Source: DATKXO01 sp035528995 (GTDB taxonomy: Bacteria; Planctomycetota; Phycisphaerae; UBA1845). From it: DNA of 15,263 nucleotides. The position numbers were made by a program, and so were the translations under genes. Below the pieces are notes generated by a model. The model saw only the letters and a program-made list of their open reading frames with translations, searched no databases and was not told the DNA's origin. Every line of letters starts with the position of its first letter. The first letter of the stretch is position 1. Shown piece by piece: positions 6,232-14,112 of this stretch. The stretch spans positions 1 through 15,263 of the forward strand of contig DATKXO010000451.1 of the NCBI GenBank assembly GCA_035528995.1, written 5' to 3'.

Positions 6232-7971
6232 ATGCTCAAGATGTCGCTCATCCTGTTCGTTGCGGGAATACTGTCCGCCAACCTGATCGCCTTCGCCGCC
6301 GACGGCCCGCCTCCGACCGGCGAGCAGAAGCTCAACAAGGCCGAGGCCGACTTCTCCGCACTCCACGGCGCCTACCTCACCCGCTACAGGCCCCTTGTCC
6401 TGGAATCCGAACAGGCCTGGTGGCAGGCGAACACCACCGGCACCGACGAGGCCTTCGCGCGACGTCGGACGGCCGAGGAGGCCCTGATCGAGCTGCACAG
6501 CGACCGCGACACGTTCGCCAAGCTCAAGAGTCTCAAAGAGAGCGGTCAAGTGGCCGACCCCGTCCTGGCCCGCCAGCTCGACGTCATGTACCGCGCCTTC
6601 CTGGCCCGCCAGGCCGACCCCGACCTGCAGAAGAAGATCGTCGCCCTCGAGACCGAGACCGAGCAGATCTTCAACACGCATCGCAGCCTGGTCAACGGCA
6701 AGGAACTGACCGAGAACGACGTTCGCAAGATCCTGATCGACAGCGACGACAGCGCCCTGACCGAGGCGGCCTGGAACGGATACATGAAGGTCGGCGCCAA
6801 GGTCGAGGGCAAGCTGGGCGAACTCGTGCGCTTGCGCAACCAGGTCGCCCGCCAACTGGGTTTCGACAACTACTATGTCATGCAGTTGACGCTCCAGGAG
6901 CTCGACGTGAACGAGCTGCTGCAGCTCTTCGACGAACTCAACACCCTCACCCGCGACGCCTTCGCCGCCTTCAAGACCGAGTTCGACGCCGCACGCGCCG
7001 CACGCTTTAAGGTCGCACCGGCCGATCTGCGCCCCTGGCACTACGGCGAGCTGTTCTTCCAGGAGTTGCCCGGCGGCAGCGACGTGAACCTCGACGCCCT
7101 CTTCGCCGACCGCGACCTGGTCGAACTCTCACGCACCTATTACGCCAGCATGGGCATGTCCGTCGACGACATCCTCGCCCGCAGCGATCTGTACGAGAAA
7201 CCCGGCAAGAGCCCCCACGCCTTCAGCGCCGATCTCGACCGGGCCGGTGACGTGCGCGTCCTGTGCAATCTGCGCCCCAATCTATACTGGGCCGACACCA
7301 TCCTGCACGAGTTGGGCCACGCCGTCTACGACAAGTACATCGCCCCCGACGTGCCCTTCGACCTGCACAACTCCTCCCACGGCCTGACCACCGAGGGCAT
7401 CGCCATGATGCTCGGGTCCATGTGCAAGAACGAGGACTGGCTGACTACTGCCCTGCGTCTGGACGAGGACGATGCCGCCCGACTGGTGGCCGCCGCACGC
7501 AGGACGGGAGTAGCCGAGAAGCTGGTCTTCTGCCGATGGGCTCAGGTCATGGTCCGCTTCGAGCGCGGCATGTACGCCGACCCCGACCAGGACCTCGGCC
7601 GCCTCTGGTGGAACCTCAAGAAGCGTTACCAACTGCTGAACCCGCCCGACGACCCCAGCCGCCCGGACTACGGCGCCAAGATGCACATCGTCGGCTCGCC
7701 GGCCTACTACCACAACTACATGCTCGGCGACCTGTTCGCCTGCCAGGTCCACGAGCACATCGCCCGCGAAGTCCTCGGCCTCAACGATCCGGAGAAGACC
7801 TCCTTTTACGGCAGCAAGGCCGCAGGCGACTTCATGCGCCGGACGATCTTCGCCCCCGGCAACCTCCTCGCCTGGCGCGACCTGACCGTCCGCGCCACCG
7901 GCGAACCGCTGTCGGCCAAGGCCTTCGCCCGCCGCTGCGTCCGGGCCCCCAATCCAACGAGCAGCAAATGA
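6232..7971 (+). CDS. M2-family (angiotensin-converting-enzyme-like) zinc peptidase, exported
   Basis: M2 enzymes are zinc peptidyl-dipeptidases that remove C-terminal dipeptides. Residues 1-23 form a signal peptide (MLKMSLILFVAGIL...AFAA), so the 579-residue product is exported. HELGH at 359-363 supplies two zinc ligands and the general base E360; E388 in TTEGIAM, 25 residues after H363, fits the third ligand. GAKMHI (481-486) matches the AKxHI block of ACE: K483 and H485 align with ACE K511 and H513, and Y496 aligns with the transition-state Tyr523 after a one-residue insertion. The helical region between the signal peptide and HELGH matches the M2 architecture and the length is typical of single-domain bacterial members. 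A perfect AGGAGG (6221-6226) lies 5 bases before the ATG. It is the first of three plus-strand genes for envelope or exported proteins. The physiological substrate is unknown, probably peptides taken for nutrition. Confidence 0.87.
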   Translation: MLKMSLILFVAGILSANLIAFAADGPPPTGEQKLNKAEADFSALHGAYLTRYRPLVLESEQAWWQANTTGTDEAFARRRTAEEALIELHSDRDTFAKLKSLKESGQVADPVLARQLDVMYRAFLARQADPDLQKKIVALETETEQIFNTHRSLVNGKELTENDVRKILIDSDDSALTEAAWNGYMKVGAKVEGKLGELVRLRNQVARQLGFDNYYVMQLTLQELDVNELLQLFDELNTLTRDAFAAFKTEFDAARAARFKVAPADLRPWHYGELFFQELPGGSDVNLDALFADRDLVELSRTYYASMGMSVDDILARSDLYEKPGKSPHAFSADLDRAGDVRVLCNLRPNLYWADTILHELGHAVYDKYIAPDVPFDLHNSSHGLTTEGIAMMLGSMCKNEDWLTTALRLDEDDAARLVAAARRTGVAEKLVFCRWAQVMVRFERGMYADPDQDLGRLWWNLKKRYQLLNPPDDPSRPDYGAKMHIVGSPAYYHNYMLGDLFACQVHEHIAREVLGLNDPEKTSFYGSKAAGDFMRRTIFAPGNLLAWRDLTVRATGEPLSAKAFARRCVRAPNPTSSK

Positions 7972-8064
7972 TCGCCCCGGCAGCGCGAACAGACGGCCCG
8001 CTGCACCCGATGGCCAAGCGGCCTCATAACCTGCTTAACAGCAATAAGTTACGCCGATCCCCGT

Positions 8065-8096
8065 GACGCCGGCCGCCGGATTGTCGGTCCGGCGTC
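8065..8096. terminator. Strong hairpin downstream of the M2 peptidase gene
   Basis: GACGCCGG (8065-8072) pairs perfectly with CCGGCGTC (8089-8096). An inner CCG/CGG stem (8076-8078 with 8085-8087) lies inside the 16-base loop. It begins 94 bases after the peptidase stop, within the 260-base gap before the next gene. No T-run follows, so it may be a Rho-linked or processing hairpin rather than an intrinsic terminator. A weaker nested repeat, TAAC/TGCT with AGCA/GTTA, lies just upstream near 8026-8050. Confidence 0.45.
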
Positions 8097-8231
8097 GCTC
8101 CGCAATGACCGCCCCCCAACGCCCGGCAGCCCGCCCGCCAACACGCCCACAATAAACCGCGTCTACGACCGAATACCCCTGCGAAGTGACCACGGACAAG
8201 GCCACAGACCAAGAGCTGGGAGGTTGAACCG

Positions 8232-8894
8232 ATGTCCAGAAACGAATACGCACAACACGTGCACAAGAAGCGTTCCTTCTTCTCCACGCTGGCCTGGGGA
8301 GGCAGCGTCCTGCTGGTGACGGTGATCGCCTGCGGCACCTGCCTCGCCCTTTACGGCATGAACATCATCGACCGCAAGACCGACACGGTCACCGGCTTCG
8401 TGCGCGAGGCCGTCCGGTCCGTCCCCGACATCATCGACTCGCTGCCGCCGGTCGTGGCCGACGTGCTCGAAGACCAGCGCATGCCGGCCTACGCCGAAGC
8501 GCTCGACGTGTCGGCCAGACTGGTCCGCTTCGAGCGACCCGGCCGCCGCGGCCAGTGGATCCGTCCGATCATCGAGGTGCAAAACAACGGCGACGAGCTG
8601 GTCTCGCTCCTCTCCATGCGAGTCGTGATTCTCGACGAGGACGGCGATCCGGTGGACGAGGTCAACGAGTGGGCCGCCACCCCCATCGCCGCCGCCCGCG
8701 ACTGGCGCGGGCCCCTCATGCCGGGCGCCAAGCGGCACATCGTCTCGCACCACCTCTACCTGGGTGAATCCGTCGCCCAGGGCGAGCTGCGGGCCGAGGT
8801 CGAGATCACCGACGTGCGTATCTGGAAGCCCGAAGCACGGCAGACGACGGCGGTAACCGGTGCAGCCGAGGAAGTGGCACTAGCAGCGGAGTGA
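8232..8894 (+). CDS. Single-pass membrane protein of unknown function with FxLYD-like beta domain
   Basis: The 220-residue protein has a short basic cytoplasmic N-terminus (HKKR at 11-14) and one strong membrane helix at about 20-43, and the rest is predicted outside. Residues 95-198 alternate like a beta-sandwich: VSARLVRFERPG, PIIEVQNNGDELVSLLSMRVVILDEDGDPV, GPLMPGAKRHI and LRAEVEITDVRIW. That pattern is reminiscent of FxLYD/DUF3426-type domains, which have a conserved xVxNxG turn and a tail of the form VxITDVRxx. The resemblance is at pattern level only. Good evidence for the start is GGGAGG (8218-8223), 8 bases before the ATG. It stands between two exported peptidases but is separated from each by more than 250 bases, so co-transcription is uncertain. 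No function can be assigned. Confidence 0.75.
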   Translation: MSRNEYAQHVHKKRSFFSTLAWGGSVLLVTVIACGTCLALYGMNIIDRKTDTVTGFVREAVRSVPDIIDSLPPVVADVLEDQRMPAYAEALDVSARLVRFERPGRRGQWIRPIIEVQNNGDELVSLLSMRVVILDEDGDPVDEVNEWAATPIAAARDWRGPLMPGAKRHIVSHHLYLGESVAQGELRAEVEITDVRIWKPEARQTTAVTGAAEEVALAAE

Positions 8895-8954
8895 CGGCAG
8901 AGTCGACACCCTGGTCCCGTCCAGCGCCGATTCCAGATGCGTCACGAAGCTCAT
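8880..8954 (-). pseudogene. Possible relic of a threonine synthase (thrC) N-terminus
   Basis: On the minus strand an ATG at 8954 opens a 24-codon frame beginning MSFVTHLESALDGT and then RVSTLPSLRC before a stop at 8880. The first 14 residues resemble, from memory, the N-terminal THLES/CxxxG block of PLP-dependent threonine synthases, enzymes of more than 400 residues. The rest of such a protein is absent; the similarity appears to end near 8911. The frame overlaps the end of the intact membrane-protein gene on the other strand. Either a fragment was left by rearrangement or the likeness is chance. Confidence 0.3.
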
Positions 8955-9211
8955 GGTCGGAGCACGCCAACTGCCGGAACACCACCCGCCCACGCGGGCC
9001 ACCTTCCGCGAGAACGCGCCCCACGCCGCCTCCCAACGCCCAGGTCGCAGAACATCTCCGGGCAAGCACGCCGCGACATGTAAGGAGTTGTCGGTCAGAA
9101 CGAATGAGGGAACCGAACGCGCGAGCGAAGTCTTCATCCTGTCGGGGGGCGTGCGCCAGGGATCGCCCATACGCCCCGTGAACCCGACGGCAGGAAACAA
9201 AGGAGCAAACG
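8895..9211. other. 317-base gap with no convincing intact gene
   Basis: Frames on both strands are open here but have GC-rich, arginine/proline-heavy translations without a recognisable domain or a good ribosome site. The left edge contains the possible threonine synthase fragment. The right edge contains the ribosome site AAAGGAG (9198-9204), which belongs to the S41 peptidase gene. I see no tRNA, riboswitch or clear -35/-10 pair. Confidence 0.5.
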
Positions 9212-10603
9212 ATGAACCAGCGACACAAGACCTCCATCCTCGTGCTGGCCGCGTGCGGTATGCCGGCAGTGTGCCTGGCCGTCGCCCCGCTCTCAGGCGG
9301 CGCGCAGACCCCGGCCGATGCGGCGATGGAAATGCCGGACACGATCGCCGGGCAACGCGCCGCAGCCTTCTTCGGCGCGTTCAACTCCGGCGATGACGCC
9401 CGAATGCGAGAGTTCGAGACGAACAACCGGGCCAGTTCCAGCCTCAAGACACGGACTATCGACGATCGCGTCCAACAGTCCCGCAGCCTTCGCGACCAAT
9501 GGGGCGACCTGACACCACAGCGCGTCCTCCAGTCCGCCGAGCGCGATCTCACCCTGCTGGTCCACCTCGCCGCCCCCGACGACAACTTCTCGTTCCAGTT
9601 TCAGCTCGAAGAGAAGCCCCCGCACGGTTTGGTCGCCCTGCAGATCACCGGGCCGGTTCGCCCGGGCATGGTCGAGACCTTCTCCAAGTCCATCGACGAA
9701 GCCATTCGCAACGACACCATCGAGGCCGCCGCCCGGACGCTGCGCGAGGGCTACGTCTATCCCGAGGTCGGCAAGAAAATGGCCGACGCCCTCGCCCGGT
9801 ACCAGGCCGAGGGGCGTTACGACGGAATCACCAGCGCCGGCCAGCTCGCCAGCACACTCACGGCGGATGTGTTCGCCATCTGCAACGACCGCCACTTCAG
9901 CATCCGCCCGGCCGGTCTTCGCGTAGGCGGCTCGCCCTGTGGTCCGCAATCCGGCCCCGACATCGGCGCTCAGGACAACTACGGCTTTCGCAAGGCCGAG
10001 CTGCTGCCCGGCAACGTCGGCTACGTCAAGCTGGACATGTTCCACCCCAGCACGGAGGCCCAGCAGATCGCCGCCGCCGCCCTGGCCTCCGTGGCCGACT
10101 GCGACGCCCTCATCTTCGACGTCCGCGACAACGGAGGCGGCTCGCCGGAGATGATCCGTTTCATCTCCAGTTACCTCTTCGACAAGCCGACCCACCTGAA
10201 CAGCTTCTACAACCGCCTCGGCGACAAGACCTCCGAGACCTGGACCACCGAGGACGTCCCGGGCAAACGCTTTCGCCCCGACCTGCCGGTCTACGTCCTG
10301 ACCAGCGGGTTCACCGGGTCGGGGGCAGAGGAGTTCACCTATAACCTCAAGCATCTCAGCCGGGCCACCATCGTCGGCGAGACCACCGGCGGAGCGGCCC
10401 ACACCGTGACCGAGCGGATGCTGAACGATCACTTCGAGATGCGGTTGCCCTTCGGCCGGGCCTACAACCCCATCACCAAGACTAACTGGGAAGGCGTCGG
10501 CGTGAAGCCTCATATTGCGGTATCGAGGTCCGAGGCGTTGGAGACGGCACTCCAGGACGCTGCCAGGAAGATCAGCGTCCTGAGCCGGCCATCGGGGGCA
10601 TGA
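9212..10603 (+). CDS. S41-family (IRBP/tricorn-like) serine peptidase, exported
   Basis: The 463-residue protein starts with an export signal. The N-terminus can be read as a lipoprotein signal (LAAC, C15 the lipid site) or an ordinary one cleaved near residue 32. Residues about 42-155 form an N-terminal domain of the AFFGAFNSGD...MREF type often seen before this peptidase. Residues 165-235 are the helical IRBP-type segment (AAARTLREGYVYPEVG) ending in NDRHFSI, whose H228 fits the catalytic histidine. The core has FDVRDNGGG and TSGFTGSGAEEF, with S370 as the likely nucleophile, followed by IVGETTGG. No Lys lies 25 residues after S370, as in CtpA-type members, so a tricorn-like His/Ser mechanism is more likely. 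AAAGGAG sits 7 bases before the ATG. It converges on hypB. The family is secure; the substrate is unknown. Confidence 0.88.
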   Translation: MNQRHKTSILVLAACGMPAVCLAVAPLSGGAQTPADAAMEMPDTIAGQRAAAFFGAFNSGDDARMREFETNNRASSSLKTRTIDDRVQQSRSLRDQWGDLTPQRVLQSAERDLTLLVHLAAPDDNFSFQFQLEEKPPHGLVALQITGPVRPGMVETFSKSIDEAIRNDTIEAAARTLREGYVYPEVGKKMADALARYQAEGRYDGITSAGQLASTLTADVFAICNDRHFSIRPAGLRVGGSPCGPQSGPDIGAQDNYGFRKAELLPGNVGYVKLDMFHPSTEAQQIAAAALASVADCDALIFDVRDNGGGSPEMIRFISSYLFDKPTHLNSFYNRLGDKTSETWTTEDVPGKRFRPDLPVYVLTSGFTGSGAEEFTYNLKHLSRATIVGETTGGAAHTVTERMLNDHFEMRLPFGRAYNPITKTNWEGVGVKPHIAVSRSEALETALQDAARKISVLSRPSGA

Positions 10604-10646
10604 CTCGGGTGAGGTGAGGTCCGACCGTCAGCGATCAGTTATCCAC

Positions 10647-10663
10647 GCGGCTACTAGAGCCGC
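10647..10663. terminator. Hairpin overlapping the hypB stop codon, between convergent genes
   Basis: GCGGCT (10647-10652) pairs with AGCCGC (10658-10663) around ACTAG. The hypB stop codon TAG lies at 10656-10654, inside the loop. The S41 peptidase gene ends 43 bases to the left, so the hairpin could serve both converging transcripts. No long T-run accompanies it. Confidence 0.4.
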
Positions 10664-11301
10664 CTTTGCCCGCGGAGCCATTCGATCCACTGATCAATGC
10701 CCTGACCGCTCTTGGCTGACAACTCGATGAACGGCGCCGCCGTGTTGATCCGGGACAGGTCGTCGCGCACGCGGCCCATGTCGAAATCGAGCACGCCGAG
10801 CAAATCGGTCTTGGTCAGCAGAATCGCGTCGGCCTGCTGGAACAACGTCGGATACTTGGCCACCTTGTCGTCCCCCTCGGGAACGCTGAGCAGGACGACC
10901 CGCCGATGCTCGCCCAGGTCGAACGCCGCCGGGCAGACCATGTTGCCGACGTTCTCGATGAACACGTAAGCCAGGCGTTCGAGCTCCAGCCGCCCGATGC
11001 CCTCGGCTACCTGCGGTGCCGTCAGATGACAGCCGGTACCCGTGTTGATCTGGATGGTCTCGGCGGCCAGCGGTTCGAGCCGCTCGGCATCGCGCGTGGT
11101 CTGCAAATCTCCCACCAACACGGCACAGCGCACGTCCGCCCCCAGAGCCGGGATCGTCCGCTCCAGCAGCGTCGTCTTGCCGCTGCCGGGCGCGCTCATC
11201 AGGTTGATCGCCACCACGCGGGCCTGGTCCATTCGCCCGCGGTTCGCGCTGGCGACCGCGTCGTTGGCCTTGAGCACGTTCTCGACCACCCGCACCTTCA
11301 C
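10654..11301 (-). CDS. hypB: Hydrogenase/urease nickel incorporation GTPase HypB
   Basis: HypB is the GTPase that works with HypA to load nickel into the large subunit of [NiFe] hydrogenases. The 215-residue frame shows the G-domain in order: P-loop APGSGKTT (37-44), VGDLQTTRDAERL, the metal-site segment NTGTGCHL, ENVGNMVCPAAFDLGE and the LTKTDLL guanine-specificity motif. The N-terminal CxxCGC nickel motif and the histidine-rich stretch of some homologues are both absent, so only the G-domain metal site is available. I use the GTG at 11301: it overlaps the hypA stop as GTGA, AGGAGGAGG lies just upstream, and the family N-terminus VRVVENVLKAND starts there. A frame extension of ten residues upstream is probably not translated. 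It is the last gene of the hox operon. The call is very secure. Confidence 0.95.
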   Translation of the reverse strand: MKVRVVENVLKANDAVASANRGRMDQARVVAINLMSAPGSGKTTLLERTIPALGADVRCAVLVGDLQTTRDAERLEPLAAETIQINTGTGCHLTAPQVAEGIGRLELERLAYVFIENVGNMVCPAAFDLGEHRRVVLLSVPEGDDKVAKYPTLFQQADAILLTKTDLLGVLDFDMGRVRDDLSRINTAAPFIELSAKSGQGIDQWIEWLRGQRRL

Positions 11302-11663
11302 CGCACCGCCTCCTCCTGCGGCACGTCGCACACAACCGATTCGAGAATGATCTCGTTTCCGGCCGTGATCCGAACGTCAGCCAAACCGCAACTCGGGCAC
11401 AGATAACAACCGATGTCCGGCTCGAACGCGCCCCCGCAGCGGTTGCAGACCGCCTTGGCCGTTTGTTCGACGATCTGAAGCTCGGCCCCCTCGGCCATCG
11501 TTCCCTCCGCCACCGCTCCGAACGCGATCTGAAGCGCTTCCGGCACGACCAGTCGCATGACCCCGACGGAGACCGTCACCTCCGTGACCCGCGACGCGCA
11601 GTGACCGCGGGCCGCGGCCGACACCCGGTCGATGAGCCCCTCCGCGATGCTCAGTTCGTGCAC
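11298..11663 (-). CDS. hypA: Hydrogenase nickel metallochaperone HypA
   Basis: HypA binds nickel and passes it, with HypB, to the hydrogenase large-subunit precursor. The 121-residue protein begins VHELSIAEGL from a GTG at 11663. The start is fixed by function, because HypA needs (f)Met1-His2-Glu3 at the very N-terminus to bind nickel, and GTG encodes that Met. GGAG lies about 9 bases upstream. The structural zinc site is C73/C76 with C89/C92 (CNRC...CPSC), and C86 is an extra nearby cysteine. It overlaps hypB by 4 bases and is separated from the upstream response regulator gene by 79 bases. In that gap the minus strand has GTAGG and CCTAC arms that could fold. The call is very secure. Confidence 0.95.
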   Translation of the reverse strand: MHELSIAEGLIDRVSAAARGHCASRVTEVTVSVGVMRLVVPEALQIAFGAVAEGTMAEGAELQIVEQTAKAVCNRCGGAFEPDIGCYLCPSCGLADVRITAGNEIILESVVCDVPQEEAVR

Positions 11664-11742
11664 GCCCCGTCTCCGGCGTCGCCGTCGTCCCTTCGGCAGC
11701 AGTGCAAGCGGTCCTTGGTAGGCCCCGCCGGGACGCAAACCC

Positions 11743-12126
11743 CTACTTGCTCTTCAGCTTCGCCGCCAGGATCGACAGCAGCATGTCGTTGTCCAGCGGC
11801 TTCTGGAACACGCCGCTCAGCCCCAGTTCCGCGTAATCGGTGCTCAGGTTCAGGTTGTCCCCCACCGAGCTGAGCATGTAGATCGGCGCCCGATTGCCCA
11901 GCGCCTTGAGTTCCTTGACGAAGCTGGTGCCCGCGTCCACCTCCTCCATCATCAGGTCCACGAGCACCAGGTCGGGGTCGGACTTCTTGTACGCCCGCAG
12001 CCCTTCCTCCGCGCTGTTCGCGGTGACGGCCACGTAGCCGGCCTTCTCGAGGATCAGACGCATCGCGTAGAGCAGGTCGGGGTCGTCGTCCAGGAAGAGA
12101 ATCACGTGTTTTCCGTCTTGCATCAT
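11743..12126 (-). CDS. Single-domain CheY-like response regulator
   Basis: The gene encodes a lone receiver domain of 127 residues with no output domain. Counting from the ATG at 12126, the acidic cluster is D13-D14-D15, the phosphoacceptor D57 (LVLVD), the switch serine S86 or S87 (MLSS) and the conserved lysine K109 (FQKP). D57 and K109 fall at the same numbers as in CheY, so phosphorylation should be possible. The ATG at 12126 overlaps the protease stop as ATGA. The next ATG at 12123 has a better-spaced GAGG, and a TTG at 12138 is less likely. It lies between the HoxW-type protease and hypA, in the same direction, so it is very likely co-transcribed with the hydrogenase. No histidine kinase is in view, so its partner and target are unknown. 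Confidence 0.9.
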   Translation of the reverse strand: MMQDGKHVILFLDDDPDLLYAMRLILEKAGYVAVTANSAEEGLRAYKKSDPDLVLVDLMMEEVDAGTSFVKELKALGNRAPIYMLSSVGDNLNLSTDYAELGLSGVFQKPLDNDMLLSILAAKLKSK

Positions 12127-12647
12127 CCATCCTCGCAAGAAGTGGTTGCCGCAGCTACCGGCCGCTTTCCCGCCCGCTCCGCCGCATCGTCGAACGATCC
12201 CTCCCGCAGGACCCGCTCGATAAACGCCAGCGCCGCGTCCAGATTCGTCCGGGCCTTGGGCGACAGCCGCTCGCCGAACTCGTTGAACTCGTACCCCCGA
12301 ACACCGAGCACGTACCCCCGCGTCTCGGCCCCGAACAGATCTCGCGCCAATGCCAGCAGCGCCGACGGCGACACGCTGTGACTCGTGAAGCTCACAGCCG
12401 AAGAGGGCTCGATCCGTTGAAACGAGAAGGGCTCCGGCCCGGACGCGTCCGCGTCGGCGAAGATGACCACGTCGTGCTCGGCCACCACCGCCGCGTCCTC
12501 CACCATCAACTGGTAGTCGGCCGCGACGACCACACCCGGAACCCGCAACTCCTCCAGCGCCGCCGCCACGGCCGGGCCCAGACCATCGTCCAGACGACCC
12601 GGGTTGCCGTAACCGATCACCAGCACTCTGGCTCGGCCTCCGCCCAT
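12123..12647 (-). CDS. hoxW: [NiFe] hydrogenase maturation endopeptidase (HoxW/HybD family)
   Basis: This nickel-dependent protease removes the C-terminal tail of the hydrogenase large subunit once nickel is inserted, allowing the active site to close. The 174-residue protein opens with VLVIGYGNPGRLDDGLG (8-24), the family signature. Metal-binding positions can be proposed at D21 (E16 in HybD), D67 or D65 in FADAD, and H90 in SHSVSP. YQLMVEDA and GVRGYEFNEFGERLSPKA are further family blocks. A polar tail of about 24 residues, SFDDAAERAG...SCEDG, follows the domain. The ATG lies 4 bases after the hoxH stop, with GGTAGG before it, so translation is probably coupled. Its likely substrate is HoxH just upstream. 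The symbol is given by analogy with group 3d clusters; the family is secure. Confidence 0.92.
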   Translation of the reverse strand: MGGGRARVLVIGYGNPGRLDDGLGPAVAAALEELRVPGVVVAADYQLMVEDAAVVAEHDVVIFADADASGPEPFSFQRIEPSSAVSFTSHSVSPSALLALARDLFGAETRGYVLGVRGYEFNEFGERLSPKARTNLDAALAFIERVLREGSFDDAAERAGKRPVAAATTSCEDG

Positions 12648-12651
12648 CGAC

Positions 12652-14094
12652 CTACCCCGTGCTCCTGCTGTCCAGCGCGTTTCCCTCGTAATCGAACACC
12701 GTGACCGTCAGCGGCATCTGCCCCAGAGCGTGCGTGGCGCACGACAGGCACGGATCATAGGCCCGGATGGCCACCTCGACGTGGTTCAGCAGACCTTCGG
12801 TGATCTCCACGCCGGTCAGATAGTCCTGGGCCACCTTGGTCACCGCCCGGTTCATTGGCTCGTTGTTGTGCGTGGTGGACACGATCAGGTTCGCCATGGT
12901 CACCTGATCGTCCTCGTTCACCCGATAGTGGTGGATCAACGTCCCGCGCGGGGCCTCGATCACGCCCACCGCCTCGCCGCGACGCTCCCCGCTGACCACC
13001 AGATCGTCGCCCTGCAGATCGGGGTCGTGCAAAAGTTCCACGATCTTCTCGACCGCGTGTACCAGCTCGATCATCCTGGCCCAGTGGTAGGCCATCGACA
13101 TGTTGTTCGGCCGGTCGTCGGTCAGCGCCATGAACTCGCGCCGGGCCGCCTCCGCCTCGGGAGTGTCGATCGAATCACAGACGTTGATCCGAGCCAGCGG
13201 ACCCACGCGGTACCAGCCCTTCTCCCGGCCCAGCGTCCGGATGAACGGGAACTTCATGTAGGACCACGGACGCACCTCCTCGGCGATGTAGTCCAGGTAG
13301 TCCGAGCAATCCACCCGGTCGAAAATCCTGTTCCCGTCCGCATCGAGGGCACGCAGATGTCCGTGGTACAGGTCCATCGCCCCGTCGTCCCGGACGATCG
13401 ACATGTGGTTCGACTCGAACGCGCCGAACGATGCCAGCTTGGTCAGGTTCTCCACCGTGTAGTCCTTGGCGATCTTCAGCGCACCCCGGGACCACTCCAC
13501 CATCTGATCCAGGTCGCTCAACAGGAAGTCCCGCTCCTCGACCGTCAGGTTCTTGTTGATCCCCCCGGGAATCGCCCCGGTCCCGTGGATCTTCTTCCCC
13601 GCCGTCAGCCGGATGACCTCCTGGCCGAATCTGCGGAGCATGACGCCTTGCACGGCCAGGTCTCGATGCTCGGCCACCACGCCGATGATGTTGCGGATGG
13701 CCGGGTCGGCGTCGAATCCGAAAAGCAGGTCCGGCGACACCAGGTGAAAGAAGTGCAGGGCGTGCGATTGCAGCGTCTGACCGTAGTGCATCAGCCGGCG
13801 CATCTTTTCGGCTGTCGGTGTCAGCTTCTCTCCACCGACGATGCGGTCCATCGCCTTGGCCGCCGCCAGGTGATGGCTCACCGGGCAGATGCCGCACAGC
13901 CGCTGCACCAGCACCGGCACTTCCCAGAACGGCCGCCCCTGAATGAAACGCTCGAACCCGCGGAACTCGACGATGTGCAGCCGGGCCTGCGTCACCCGGC
14001 CTTCCTCATCCAGCAGGATCGAGACCTTCCCGTGTCCCTCGACGCGCGTCACCGGTTCGATGACCACCCGCCTTTGGCCGTTGCCTCTCACCAT
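12652..14094 (-). CDS. hoxH: Bidirectional [NiFe] hydrogenase large subunit HoxH (group 3d)
   Basis: HoxH carries the Ni-Fe active site of the cytoplasmic NAD-linked hydrogenase, which interconverts H2 and NADH. The 480-residue protein has the L1 motif RLCGICPVSHH with C67 and C70, and the L2 motif DPCLSCATH with C449 and C452, the four ligands of the Ni-Fe site. RVEGHG places the conserved Glu at E19. Cleavage by the maturation protease is expected after H455, removing the 25-residue tail beginning ALGQMPL. The L1 and L2 wording (CGICPVSHHLAAAKA, RAYDPCLSCxTHAxGQMPL) is that of HoxH rather than F420- or membrane-linked enzymes. GGAG 6 bases before the ATG supports the start, and the gap to hoxY is 18 bases. 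The family is very secure; group 3d rests on motif wording plus HoxY and HoxU next to it. Confidence 0.95.
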   Translation of the reverse strand: MVRGNGQRRVVIEPVTRVEGHGKVSILLDEEGRVTQARLHIVEFRGFERFIQGRPFWEVPVLVQRLCGICPVSHHLAAAKAMDRIVGGEKLTPTAEKMRRLMHYGQTLQSHALHFFHLVSPDLLFGFDADPAIRNIIGVVAEHRDLAVQGVMLRRFGQEVIRLTAGKKIHGTGAIPGGINKNLTVEERDFLLSDLDQMVEWSRGALKIAKDYTVENLTKLASFGAFESNHMSIVRDDGAMDLYHGHLRALDADGNRIFDRVDCSDYLDYIAEEVRPWSYMKFPFIRTLGREKGWYRVGPLARINVCDSIDTPEAEAARREFMALTDDRPNNMSMAYHWARMIELVHAVEKIVELLHDPDLQGDDLVVSGERRGEAVGVIEAPRGTLIHHYRVNEDDQVTMANLIVSTTHNNEPMNRAVTKVAQDYLTGVEITEGLLNHVEVAIRAYDPCLSCATHALGQMPLTVTVFDYEGNALDSRSTG

Positions 14095-14112
14095 TACTCG
14101 CTCCGATCCCGT

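Noticed and set aside
8891..9181. A 96-codon plus-strand frame starting at a GTG that overlaps the preceding stop codon
   Set aside because: The composition is Arg/Pro/Ser-rich without a domain, and there is no ribosome site beyond the coincidental overlap.
9293..10513. A 406-codon minus-strand frame
   Set aside because: It is antisense to the S41 peptidase, which carries catalytic and structural motifs; the antisense translation shows no domain.
11664..11738. N-terminal extension of the hypA frame (25 codons, many arginines)
   Set aside because: HypA nickel binding requires the N-terminus at VHE, and the extension has no family similarity.
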